From Actinomycetota bacterium (GTDB taxonomy: Bacteria; Actinomycetota; Thermoleophilia; RBG-16-64-13), in contig JAHJSA010000023.1 in the NCBI GenBank assembly GCA_018830645.1, forward strand, positions 133,482-197,481: 64,000 nt of DNA. The letters run 5' to 3'. Below are positions 9,221-17,002 of the stretch, in pieces; within the stretch, counting starts at the first letter, position 1, and each line of letters begins with the position of its first letter. Position numbers and translations under genes: made by a program. The notes under the pieces were generated by a model. That model ran no database searches. It worked only from the letters and a program-made list of their open reading frames with translations, and had not been told where the DNA came from.

Positions 9221-9369
9221 GGATCGCTCAGACCGACCGGCTCCGCGACCGTCCGCGCGAGCGTCCCCTCGCGGTGTGTGAGCGCCCTTCGTGGCGCGAG
9301 CGTCCTGGGCGGCAGGTGCGGTCGCCCGGAGCTGCCGTGGGTCGCTCGAGGCGTCAGTCGCTCAAGTCG

Positions 9370-10173
9370 TCAGTCCCTCGAGTCGAACGGAGGCTCCCGG
9401 GTCACCACTATCCAAACGGCACGCGCCAAGGTGTCGCCTCGATTGGTCAGCCGATGTGGCTGTGTGGAGTCGTACGCGATGGTGTCGCCCTCTCTCAGGG
9501 TGAACTCCTCGAAACCCAGGTTCACGGTGAGTTCGCCCTCCAGCACGAGGCCGTACTCACGCCCGGGGTGGCGCATGAGGTTCTGCGCCGAACTCGCTCC
9601 GCATTCGTACTGGATCTCGAGGAAGTCCACGAACGGTTCGTGCTCGGGGGTGAGGCGCTCCCACACGAGAAGCCCACCGAACCCGTCGATGATGATCTTC
9701 TCCCTGCCACCGCGGCGCACCACTGCCGCATGACGCGTCTGGTCCCCGGTCGCGGCCGTAGGTTCCGTGGCAGCCGTAGGCTCCGCCGCGGAGCCGGGTT
9801 TCGCCGCGAGTGCTGACTCCGCCGCCGCTCCGAGTACTTCCGCGGTACTCGGCCGGCGATCGGCCGTGCGGCTGGAGCGGATGCCTTCTGTCGTGGGTCC
9901 ACCGAGGTCGGGGCTGCACCCGGTATCGGGGTCGTCTGACGCTTGGGGCAGGTTACGACCGAAGAAGGCGTCCATGGGCGCATCGAGAGCGTTCGCAATC
10001 GCATACAGTGACGAGACGGACGGATTGATCTTGCCCGTCTCGATCTGGCTGATGAGGCTCGGTGTGACCTCCACCTTGCGGGCAAGGGCGCGGAGGCTCA
10101 TCTTCTTGGCCTGCCGCAGCGCCCGCATCTTGGCACCCACGCCCTCCGGCCCGTTCGCGGTCTCCTGACTCAT
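9370..10173 (-). CDS. XRE-family regulator with C-terminal cupin sensor
   Basis: The 267-residue protein has an N-terminal helix-turn-helix (RALARKVEVTPSLISQIETG, about residues 25-44), an Ala/Thr-rich linker (about 100-150) and a C-terminal cupin domain (about 180-260) with HPGREYGLVLEGE and STQPHRL. Such proteins bind small ligands through the cupin and regulate nearby catabolic or uptake genes. The ATG overlaps the livM stop (ATGA), so it is the last gene of the importer operon and probably regulates it. The linker is longer than usual for this family. Confidence 0.88.
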   Translation of the reverse strand: MSQETANGPEGVGAKMRALRQAKKMSLRALARKVEVTPSLISQIETGKINPSVSSLYAIANALDAPMDAFFGRNLPQASDDPDTGCSPDLGGPTTEGIRSSRTADRRPSTAEVLGAAAESALAAKPGSAAEPTAATEPTAATGDQTRHAAVVRRGGREKIIIDGFGGLLVWERLTPEHEPFVDFLEIQYECGASSAQNLMRHPGREYGLVLEGELTVNLGFEEFTLREGDTIAYDSTQPHRLTNRGDTLARAVWIVVTREPPFDSRD

Positions 10174-11186
10174 TCGGGCTCGTCCGCCTTCCCCAACCGC
10201 AGTCTCCGCTGGACCGGGAAGAGGTGTACGCCCCACCGCCTCACCAGGGTGCCCCAGAGGCCGCCGGGGAACCACACGGTGATGACCACGGCGAGCACAC
10301 CAAGGAGGATGAGATACCAGCTCCCGTAGCTCGAAAGTGTCTCTTGTAGCGTGAAGTAGATGATCGCGCCCAAGATGGGGCCCTCGATCGTCCCCACTCC
10401 CCCGATCACCACGATGAAGATCATGGTCGCCGTCCAGGATATGGAGAAGGACGAATCGGGCTGGATGCGCAGGAGGTTCATGTAGACAACGGCACCAGTG
10501 ACCGCGCACCCGAACGCAGCCAACACGTATGCGGAGAGCTTCGCTCGGAACACGTGCACGCCGAGGCTCTCGACCGCGGGTTCGTTGTCGCGGATAGCGG
10601 TGAGGGCCAACCCCACTCGCGCCCGAAGGATGGCGTACACCACGAGAACGGCACCCACTGCCGCCGCCAAGGCGAGCCAGTAGGTGCCACGCATCCGGAC
10701 GTCCACCGGCATCTGGGCCACAGCGGTGATGGTCCTCCCCGATCCCCCACCCGTCTGCGGGATGTTGGCCACAATCAGCCGAAGGATCTCGGCCATGACC
10801 CACGTGCCGATGGCGAAGTACCCTCCCTTGAGGCGGAACACCAACGCGGCGGTGGGAAGGGAGATCGCCGCCGCAAACAGGCCGGTCAAGGGCACCGCGA
10901 GAAACGGGTGCAGGCCGAACACGTCGGTGAGGAGCCACAGCGAGTAGGCCCCGATGCCGATGTACCCCTGCTGCCCCACCGACATCAGGCCGGCGTATCC
11001 GGCAAGCAGGTTCCACATCTGAGCAAGCGCGATAAGCGTGAGCAGTGATACCAATGTACGACTCGTGGATTGGTCCGCCCACAACGGTACGCTGACGAGC
11101 ACGGCCACCGTCACGACGCCGATCACGAGCGCCGTCTTGCTCAGGGTGGTTGAACGCTGAACCGAGAGGTCCCGCGGCCCGGTCAT
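10170..11186 (-). CDS. livM: Branched-chain-type ABC permease, LivM-like
   Basis: About 338 residues with some ten membrane segments and the LivM signature GYAGLMSVGQQGYIGIGAY near the N-terminus and GGVGTIEGPILGA near the C-terminus. It forms the translocation channel with LivH. ATG 11186 is preferred because a GGAG lies 5 nt upstream; a GTG at 11222, right after the livH stop, is an alternative. It is the fourth gene of the G-F-H-M run, followed by the overlapping regulator. A specificity for amino acids is not implied; these systems also take amides and aromatic acids. Confidence 0.88.
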   Translation of the reverse strand: MTGPRDLSVQRSTTLSKTALVIGVVTVAVLVSVPLWADQSTSRTLVSLLTLIALAQMWNLLAGYAGLMSVGQQGYIGIGAYSLWLLTDVFGLHPFLAVPLTGLFAAAISLPTAALVFRLKGGYFAIGTWVMAEILRLIVANIPQTGGGSGRTITAVAQMPVDVRMRGTYWLALAAAVGAVLVVYAILRARVGLALTAIRDNEPAVESLGVHVFRAKLSAYVLAAFGCAVTGAVVYMNLLRIQPDSSFSISWTATMIFIVVIGGVGTIEGPILGAIIYFTLQETLSSYGSWYLILLGVLAVVITVWFPGGLWGTLVRRWGVHLFPVQRRLRLGKADEPE

Positions 11187-11222
11187 TCGTTCTCCAGCTC
11201 CGCGTTCCGCACGGCCGGCCAC

Positions 11223-12089
11223 CTAGCTCACCGTCTTCGCGAAGAGCCCGCTGGGCCGGATGGCGAGCACCGTCACGAAGACCAGGTGGCCCACGAAGAT
11301 GCCCCACCCCGGTGAGAGCTGGAACCCCACGGTCTGGGCCACCCCCAACATGATGCCTCCCACGAGAGTGCCCCAACTGGACCCCAGCCCGCCCATGATC
11401 ACCGCTTCGAAAGCGTAGACCAGCCGGGCGGGGCCGATGCCCGGGGTGAAGGTCGTGCGGATGCCCATCAGAACGCCGGCAAGCGCCACGATCGCCAGGG
11501 CGATGCCCATGGCCAGCGCGTAGATGTGCTTGTTGTCGATGCCCATGAGCCGGGCGGCTCCCTGGTCGTCGGAGGTGGCGCGGAAGGCGCGACCGAGTTG
11601 CGTGCGGGTGAGAAACGCGTTCAGGAGCACGATCACCAGCACCGACACCACCAGGATGAGCAAGGGGAACCAGCCGAACGCCACTTTGTCGCCCAGCGCC
11701 AGGCTGGCGTTCTCGATCCTACCGGCGTCCAGTCCCCGGGAATCGGCTGAGAAGCCCTGAAGCAGGCCGTTCTGGATGATCACCGAAAGCCCGAAGGTCG
11801 CCAGGAGCGGGCGCATGTCGTCGCCTTTGAGCGTGAAGTTGAGAAGGAACCGCTGAAGAAGGTAGCCCACCAGGAAGACGAGTGGGACGACAACCACCAG
11901 GGCCAGCAAGGGGTTGACGTCGACCACGCCCACCACCAGTAGGCAGATGAAGGCCGCCAAGATGCTCAGGTCTCCGTGGGCCAGGTTCACCATGCGCATC
12001 ACGCCGAAGACCAAGGAGAGGCCGGTCGCGTAGAGGGCGTACAACCCGCCAAGAAGCACACCTTGTACGATCACATTGACCCAGGTCAT
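11223..12089 (-). CDS. livH: Branched-chain-type ABC permease, LivH-like
   Basis: 288 residues, seven to eight membrane segments, with LivH signatures GLYALYATGLSLVFGVMR, NLAHGDLSILAAF and GGLGSSWGTLVGG. It is paralogous to the permease at 34005-34874. The ATG overlaps the livF stop by 4 nt, so the genes are translationally coupled. It should pair with the LivM-like protein to form the channel. Confidence 0.9.
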   Translation of the reverse strand: MTWVNVIVQGVLLGGLYALYATGLSLVFGVMRMVNLAHGDLSILAAFICLLVVGVVDVNPLLALVVVVPLVFLVGYLLQRFLLNFTLKGDDMRPLLATFGLSVIIQNGLLQGFSADSRGLDAGRIENASLALGDKVAFGWFPLLILVVSVLVIVLLNAFLTRTQLGRAFRATSDDQGAARLMGIDNKHIYALAMGIALAIVALAGVLMGIRTTFTPGIGPARLVYAFEAVIMGGLGSSWGTLVGGIMLGVAQTVGFQLSPGWGIFVGHLVFVTVLAIRPSGLFAKTVS

Positions 12090-12793
12090 CCCGTGCGCGT
12101 CCCGAAATAGGCTTCTGTGATCTGTTCACGCGAGATCGCCCCACGCTCGCCCTCGATCACTTTGCGTCCCTCGAGAAGGCAGCAGACGCGGTCCGCCACC
12201 TCCATGATCTGGGCGATATCCTGCTCCACGAGTATCACGGTCATCCCCGAACTCACCACGTCGGCCATAGCCTCATACAGGTGACGGATCACGACCGGTG
12301 CGAGGCCCAGGCTCACCTCGTCTATGAGAAGAAGGCGGGGGTTGGACATGAGCGCGCGCCCGATGGCCAGCGCCTGCTGCTCCCCGCCCGAGAGGAAGGA
12401 AGCCTGCTTGTTCCTGAGCTTCACGAGGAGAGGGAACACCCCATACACGGCATCGAGATCCCACGGGCCCTTCCGCTTGCCGTACGCTCCCACCTGGAGG
12501 TTCTCGTGCACGGTGAGACTGGGGAACACACGCCGACCTTCCGGCACGAGCGAGATCCCCCGAGTGACACGCTTGTGTGCGGGGAGGTGCTCAACTGCTT
12601 CGCCGTCGAATCGCACCGTGCCGGTGGGACTCTCGAGCAGCCCGGCGATGGTCTGAAGCAGCGTGGACTTCCCCGCCCCGTTGGCCCCTATGACTCCGAA
12701 GGACTCGCCCGCGTTCACCGAGAGCGACACGGAGAAGAGGGCTTGGAAGTCGCCGTAGCGGGTGCTTATATCCTCGAGCTCAAGCAGACTCAC
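12086..12793 (-). CDS. livF: Branched-chain-type ABC ATPase, LivF-like
   Basis: 235 residues with Walker A GANGAGKST (about 37-45), signature LSGGEQQ, Walker B LLLIDEVSLGLAP and a switch His. The GLAP sequence after Walker B marks the LivF subfamily. GTG start overlapping the livG stop (GTGA). It energises the importer together with LivG. Confidence 0.92.
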   Translation of the reverse strand: MSLLELEDISTRYGDFQALFSVSLSVNAGESFGVIGANGAGKSTLLQTIAGLLESPTGTVRFDGEAVEHLPAHKRVTRGISLVPEGRRVFPSLTVHENLQVGAYGKRKGPWDLDAVYGVFPLLVKLRNKQASFLSGGEQQALAIGRALMSNPRLLLIDEVSLGLAPVVIRHLYEAMADVVSSGMTVILVEQDIAQIMEVADRVCCLLEGRKVIEGERGAISREQITEAYFGTRTG

Positions 12794-13515
12794 ACGCGCT
12801 CGGTCCCCATGTAGCAGTACTCCACTTCCGGGCTACAGATGACCTCGTGCGGATCGCCCTCGATGAGGAGCTTTCCGAAGTCGATGGCCATGAGGCGATC
12901 CACCACGGCCAGCAGCGCATGCACGATGTGCTCGATCCAGATGATCGACATGCCCTCCGAGCGCAGCGCTCGGATGGTCTCGATGAGCTCGTTCACCTCC
13001 GCTTCGGTGAGGCCCCCGGCTATCTCGTCCAGTAGGAGCACGCGCGGCTCGGTGGCCAGCGCCCGAGCAAGCTCGAGGCGCTTGCGGTCGAGCAGTGTGA
13101 GAGAACCGGCCACGGTGTTCGCGTGGTGGAGCAGATCGGCGCGCTCGAGGGCATCAACCGCCGTCTGGTAGGAGGCACGTTCGCTCTTTCCGCGGCCGTG
13201 AGTGGCCCCCACCAGAACATTCTCGAAGGCGGTCATGCCCACGAACGGACGCGGCACCTGATACGTGCGACCGAGCCCTCGACGGCATCGTTCATGCCGG
13301 GCGAGATGAGTGATGTCCTGGCCCTCGAACAGTACACGCCCCGCGTCGGGGCGCACGGCGCCCCCGATCAGATTGAGCATGGTGGTCTTGCCGGCTCCGT
13401 TCGGTCCGACGACGCCGAGCGCCTCCCCTTTCTGCAGGGAGACGCTCAGGTCGTCTGTCACCAGGACACCGCCGAACGACTTCCTGAGACCTTCGATCTC
13501 CAGGATCGTGGTCAT
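12790..13515 (-). CDS. livG: Branched-chain-type ABC ATPase, LivG-like
   Basis: 241 residues with Walker A GPNGAGKTT, the LivG-type TYQVPRPF and MTAFENVLVG segments, Walker B LLLDEIAGGL and a C-terminal CYMGTERV. The usual ABC signature LSGGQ-like stretch is here SLTLLDRKRLELARAL, as expected for LivG. It is the only LivG in the window; the second importer at 31.8-36.0 kb has none, so this ATPase may serve both. It is the first gene after the substrate-binding protein, 63 nt downstream. Confidence 0.92.
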   Translation of the reverse strand: MTTILEIEGLRKSFGGVLVTDDLSVSLQKGEALGVVGPNGAGKTTMLNLIGGAVRPDAGRVLFEGQDITHLARHERCRRGLGRTYQVPRPFVGMTAFENVLVGATHGRGKSERASYQTAVDALERADLLHHANTVAGSLTLLDRKRLELARALATEPRVLLLDEIAGGLTEAEVNELIETIRALRSEGMSIIWIEHIVHALLAVVDRLMAIDFGKLLIEGDPHEVICSPEVEYCYMGTERV

Positions 13516-13578
13516 CGGTGTCCTTTCACTCTATGGTCGACAACTGCGACGCATGGTACAGGCGGCCGAACTCATCGG

Positions 13579-14958
13579 CTAGAGCGGCTGCACCTCGCCG
13601 GTGAGGGCGATCTCGGGAGCGGTGACGTTACTGACGATCTTGAGATCGTACGGGTACTTCTCGCCCTTGACCCACTGACCACCGACCAGCGGCGTCTTGG
13701 ACACGTTCGGCACGGGGCCCGTCGACCAGTCGACCGGTCCGGCGATGGTGTCCATCTTGGTGGTCTTGATCGCGTCCACGATAGAGGCTTTGTCGTCGAT
13801 GTCGGCTGTGCGGCTGAGTGCATCCATGGCCACTTCGTACACCGCGTAGTGAAGAAGCGGCTGAGTCCACTGCTTGCCGGTCTTGCTCTCGTACTTGGCG
13901 GCGAGATCGCCGCAGGATTCGCCCGTCAGCGACGAGGTGAAGGGATGGTTCGGCGTCCACCAGACCTCGGTGGTGAGACCGTAGCCGATGTCGCCGAGCG
14001 CTTCCATCGACGACGGGAAGAGCAGGCCCTTGCCCACGGAAGCGATCTTCGGCTTGAAGCCCTGCTGCGCCGACTGCTGCCAGAAGTTCGCGAAGTCGGG
14101 CGGGATCATCACGCCGGTGGCGATCTCGCAACCCGCTTCCTTGAACTTGGAGATCTGGGCGGAGAAGTCCTCGGTGAGTGCCTGGAACCGGCCCGGATCG
14201 ACCAGTTCGAAGCCACCAGCGGTGAGGGCGGGCGGGAACCCGTTCACGACGTCGGCCCAGGCGTTGCCGTCGGGATCGTTCGGCCACATGGCCCCGACCT
14301 TCTTCGCGCCCACAGCGTTCCACATCGCCGTGAAGTTGGCGATGACGTCTTCCAGACCCCAGAAGAAGTGGTACGTCCAGTTGAAGCCGACCGCCGGATC
14401 GCCCCCGCGACCGAAGAAGAAGGGCTGCCACGGCGTGTCGTTGGAGATACAGGGGATACCGTTCGCCTCGCACTGGTCGGCCACCGGGTTCACTGTGTCT
14501 GGAGTCGAGGCTACCAGCATGAGGTCGATCTTGTCGTTGTTGATGAGGTCGCCTGCTACCTGGCCCGCCCGACCCGGATCGGACTGGCTGTCGGCCACGA
14601 TCACCTTGATCGGGTGAGTGGTGCCCCCGATGTCCACGGTGGGAGCCGCGGCTGCCCACTCGTCGATGCAGAACGTGTCGGCTTCACCGAAGCCGGCGAT
14701 GGGGCCGGTGAGCGGGGTTACGAAGCCGATCTTGATCTCGCGACCCATGCTAGCGCCGGCCGTTGTGGCCGTGGTGGCGCCTACCGTGGTGGCCGATCCG
14801 GCCGTCGTCGTGGTGGTGCTGTCGCCGCAACCGGCCAGGGCGCCGCCCAAGCCCACGCCGACACCTGCTATGCCGGCGAGTCTCAGGAACTCGCGGCGGC
14901 TGAGCGGTCCGGAGATCGATGGGATGCGGACACCGTCTGTGCGCTTCTTATCTTCCAC
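13579..14958 (-). CDS. Substrate-binding lipoprotein of the first Liv-type importer
   Basis: 459 residues from GTG 14958, with AGGGGG 7 nt upstream. The N-terminus has a twin-arginine motif SRREFLRLAG and a lipobox LAGC, then a Thr-rich linker, so it is probably a Tat-exported lipoprotein. The rest is a periplasmic-binding-protein type I (LivJ/K, Peripla_BP_6) fold that captures the ligand. It is a close paralogue of the protein at 31821-33212: both share NPVADQCEANG, GDPAVGF and SKTPLVGGQW segments. The ligand is unknown. It is the first gene of the importer operon. Confidence 0.92.
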   Translation of the reverse strand: MEDKKRTDGVRIPSISGPLSRREFLRLAGIAGVGVGLGGALAGCGDSTTTTTAGSATTVGATTATTAGASMGREIKIGFVTPLTGPIAGFGEADTFCIDEWAAAAPTVDIGGTTHPIKVIVADSQSDPGRAGQVAGDLINNDKIDLMLVASTPDTVNPVADQCEANGIPCISNDTPWQPFFFGRGGDPAVGFNWTYHFFWGLEDVIANFTAMWNAVGAKKVGAMWPNDPDGNAWADVVNGFPPALTAGGFELVDPGRFQALTEDFSAQISKFKEAGCEIATGVMIPPDFANFWQQSAQQGFKPKIASVGKGLLFPSSMEALGDIGYGLTTEVWWTPNHPFTSSLTGESCGDLAAKYESKTGKQWTQPLLHYAVYEVAMDALSRTADIDDKASIVDAIKTTKMDTIAGPVDWSTGPVPNVSKTPLVGGQWVKGEKYPYDLKIVSNVTAPEIALTGEVQPL

Positions 14959-15057
14959 TTGGTGACCCCCTACTCGTATCGTTCGACGACCCCGAAGCGG
15001 CACTCGCCGCTCCGGTTGGTGCTATGACGGCTGCAGGCTACTGCTCTGCCGACCCCG

Positions 15058-15423
15058 TCACATCTGCCGTGCGGGAGCGAAGACCACCACGAAACGCAGG
15101 GTCTCCGTGCCGACCACATCGAGCCTGTGCTCCGCGCCTTCGGTCATGAAGAGGCAATCACCGGGCTCCAGGTCGAAGATGTCGTCCTCGACGTAGGCCT
15201 TGCCGCGACCGGAGATGATGAAGTAGATGTGCTCCGAGATGGGGTGGGTGTCGAGCTCGGTGGCGGCACCGGGGCGCATCTCGGTGAGGAAGAACTCGAC
15301 CTGCTTGTTCCCGGTGATCTTCGGCATCACGAGCGGCCATGAATCGGTGTTCGTGTGCTTGGGCGGCAACATCGACTCGGTCTCGCTGACCTTGATGATC
15401 ATTCCCTTCTTCTCAGCTGCCAT
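15058..15423 (-). CDS. Single-domain cupin protein
   Basis: 121 residues, one cupin fold. Candidate metal ligands are the His and Glu in THPISEHIYF and the His in EGAEHRLDV; the second His of the standard HxH pair is Ile here. GGAGAGG lies close before the ATG. Small cupins include isomerases, lyases (some cleave dimethylsulfoniopropionate) and binding proteins, so no reaction can be assigned. It lies between the Liv binding protein and a dehydrogenase of the same strand, which suggests a role in the same catabolic route. Confidence 0.75.
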   Translation of the reverse strand: MAAEKKGMIIKVSETESMLPPKHTNTDSWPLVMPKITGNKQVEFFLTEMRPGAATELDTHPISEHIYFIISGRGKAYVEDDIFDLEPGDCLFMTEGAEHRLDVVGTETLRFVVVFAPARQM

Positions 15424-15567
15424 GTGCCTCTCCTTTCGTTCCGCTCGCGGACGAGCGACGGATCCGGCCGTCTATCGGCCAAGATATATGGGTGTGACTC
15501 CTACTACACTCCTGACGATCGCCCATGACCGGCGTGACCGTGACACTCCCTCATCTGCCCGCATTGC

Positions 15568-15600
15568 GGAACAACGTGCCCGCTATGCAGCCATTGTTCC
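15568..15600. promoter_or_regulatory. Candidate operator: spaced inverted repeat upstream of cupin gene
   Basis: GGAACAA (15568-15574) and TTGTTCC (15594-15600) form 7-bp arms separated by 19 nt, within the 282-bp gap before the cupin gene. The left arm is part of CCGCATTGCGGAACA, which recurs with one change inside the perfect 8-3-8 inverted repeat at 16770-16788. A binding site for the XRE-cupin regulator is a reasonable guess. Confidence 0.4.
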
Positions 15601-15705
15601 CGATGACCCGGGATTCTGTCAAGCCAAACCGAAGTGGTGGTCCCGAATCGTCGGACCCCCGGGAACTGCAGCACCTCCCCTCGACTATCCGCGCCGCGCG
15701 CTCGA

Positions 15706-16581
15706 TCAGATGCCCGCCATCCTCTCCAACTCCAGGGTGACCGCGGAGAAATCCTGCTCCGCGTGCCCGGCGTCGGCAGCCTGCTGGTAGAACTCGCGCA
15801 CTGCCTTGGTCGTTGGCAACTCCACGCCGTTCTCGGCGGCCGCGGCCAGGGCGAGATCGAGGTCTTTGATCATCAGACCGAGCAAGAACGCCGGCGCGTA
15901 GTTGCGATCGCCGAGCGGGCCGGATTTGTATTTGACCAGCGGCGAGCCGACGACGCTGTTGCCGATGACCTCTAGCATGCCCTTCCAATCCAGCCCAGCA
16001 CTCTCCCCGAGCACCAGTCCTTCGGCCAAGATCTGCACCTGGGTGGACACCATCATGTTGAGCACCAGCTTGAGGTAGCGAGCGTCTTCTCCGCCGCCCA
16101 CGTGGTAGCGGGTCTCCCCGATCACCGAGAGATATGGATCAGCCGCGTCATACACAGCCTTGTCGCCGGAGGCCAGGATCGTGAGCTTGCCCGCCTCGGC
16201 AAGCACGGTCGATCCGCTCACGGGGGAGCGGAGATACCCGATGCCCTTCGCGGCGGCAGCCGCGGCGATCTCGGCGGATTCCGCCGGCGCCACGGTTCCC
16301 ATGTCCACCAGCAGCTTGGGCGGCGGGTCGGCTTCGATGACTCCGTCCTCGCCGAGCACGACAGCCCTGAGTGCGGCGCCGTCGGCCATGTTCGTGAAGA
16401 CCACATCTGCGCCCGCTGCCGCCTCCGCCGGCGAAGCGGCGACTACCGCACCCTTGTCGGCAAGCGGCGAACACTTCGAAGCCGTGCGGTTGTAGATGGT
16501 CAGATCGTGTCCCGCATCCATGAGACGCGCCGCCATGCGCGACCCCATGATGCCGATCCCAACGAAACCCACGCGACCCAT
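15706..16581 (-). CDS. 3-Hydroxyisobutyrate dehydrogenase-like NAD(P) oxidoreductase
   Basis: 291 residues from ATG 16581, chosen because GGAGG lies 6 nt upstream. The N-terminal Rossmann motif is GFVGIGIMGSRMA; the family substrate loop SPVSGSTVLAEAGKLTI and catalytic-helix KLVLNMMVS (catalytic Lys) follow. The family oxidises or reduces beta-hydroxyacids (3-hydroxyisobutyrate, tartronate semialdehyde, 3-hydroxypropionate). It is cytoplasmic. The neighbouring M24 hydrolase and oxo-acid dehydrogenase make a C3/C4 hydroxyacid intermediate plausible, but this is inference. Confidence 0.88.
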   Translation of the reverse strand: MGRVGFVGIGIMGSRMAARLMDAGHDLTIYNRTASKCSPLADKGAVVAASPAEAAAGADVVFTNMADGAALRAVVLGEDGVIEADPPPKLLVDMGTVAPAESAEIAAAAAAKGIGYLRSPVSGSTVLAEAGKLTILASGDKAVYDAADPYLSVIGETRYHVGGGEDARYLKLVLNMMVSTQVQILAEGLVLGESAGLDWKGMLEVIGNSVVGSPLVKYKSGPLGDRNYAPAFLLGLMIKDLDLALAAAAENGVELPTTKAVREFYQQAADAGHAEQDFSAVTLELERMAGI

Positions 16582-16646
16582 GGGCACCCTCCTCACCCGT
16601 CATTTGAACGCCACTCCCGACGCTTTCCGCGGGGGAACGCTGTACG

Positions 16647-16660
16647 TTGTTAGTTAACAA
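16647..16660. promoter_or_regulatory. Candidate operator palindrome
   Basis: TTGTTA-GT-TAACAA, a 6-2-6 perfect inverted repeat, 66 bp upstream of the dehydrogenase start. Its TTGTT/AACAA ends resemble those of the spaced repeat upstream of the cupin gene. It is probably a regulator binding site for the divergent promoters. Confidence 0.5.
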
Positions 16661-16716
16661 TGGCTCCCTGTGTTTGTCAATTCGGATTAATCGCAGATAA
16701 ACACCAGGAATCAGTG

Positions 16717-16736
16717 GGGCCCCGTTGCTGGGGCCC
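16717..16736. promoter_or_regulatory. GC-rich hairpin
   Basis: GGGCCCC, a 6-nt loop, then GGGGCCC: a perfect 7-bp stem. It overlaps a second palindrome, GGCCCATGGGCC at 16732-16743. It has no T-tract. It may be a leader structure or a terminator-like element in the divergent gap. Confidence 0.4.
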
Positions 16737-16769
16737 ATGGGCCACCCCATCATGTGCGGCGCGCCGAGG

Positions 16770-16788
16770 TGTTCCGCATCGCGGAACA
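16770..16788. promoter_or_regulatory. Candidate operator: 8-3-8 inverted repeat
   Basis: TGTTCCGC-ATC-GCGGAACA is a perfect 8-bp inverted repeat with a 3-nt centre. The same core (CCGCATYGCGGAACA) occurs upstream of the cupin gene near 15559-15573, and CCCGGGATTC follows both copies (16791-16800 and 15607-15616). The two sites flank genes likely to be under the same control. Confidence 0.5.
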
Positions 16789-17002
16789 TGCCCGGGATTC
16801 AGGAGCTTCTCCGGTAGCGTCCCCGAACTCACCCCGTCGCCGCACCGTCCGCTCGCAGCGACTGCCCGCATTCGCAGGATCGCCAGATCTCGTCGCTCCG
16901 ATGGGTGGTAGCGTTCAATGATGATTGACATGAGCGTGAAGTCGCAGTTACCATGAAGGTCTGCTCGGTCCAGATGGCTCACTCGCCCCAGGAGGTCATG
17001 GG

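Larger units (their letters stand above)
16582..17002. other. 421-bp divergent regulatory gap rich in inverted repeats
   Basis: No gene is visible between the dehydrogenase (minus) and the M24 hydrolase (plus). The gap holds three separate palindromic structures, listed individually at 16647, 16717 and 16770. The part next to the M24 gene ends in GGAGG at 16991-16995, its ribosome binding site. Confidence 0.7.

Noticed and set aside
9221-9369. Terminator between AOR and regulator genes
   Set aside because: Only an imperfect stem around 9252-9274 with a bulge was seen; too weak to report as a feature.
11187-11376. Fusion of XRE-cupin regulator with upstream permease sequence
   Set aside because: The open frame through livM is antisense-like shadow; the regulator has its own ATG at 10173 overlapping the livM stop.
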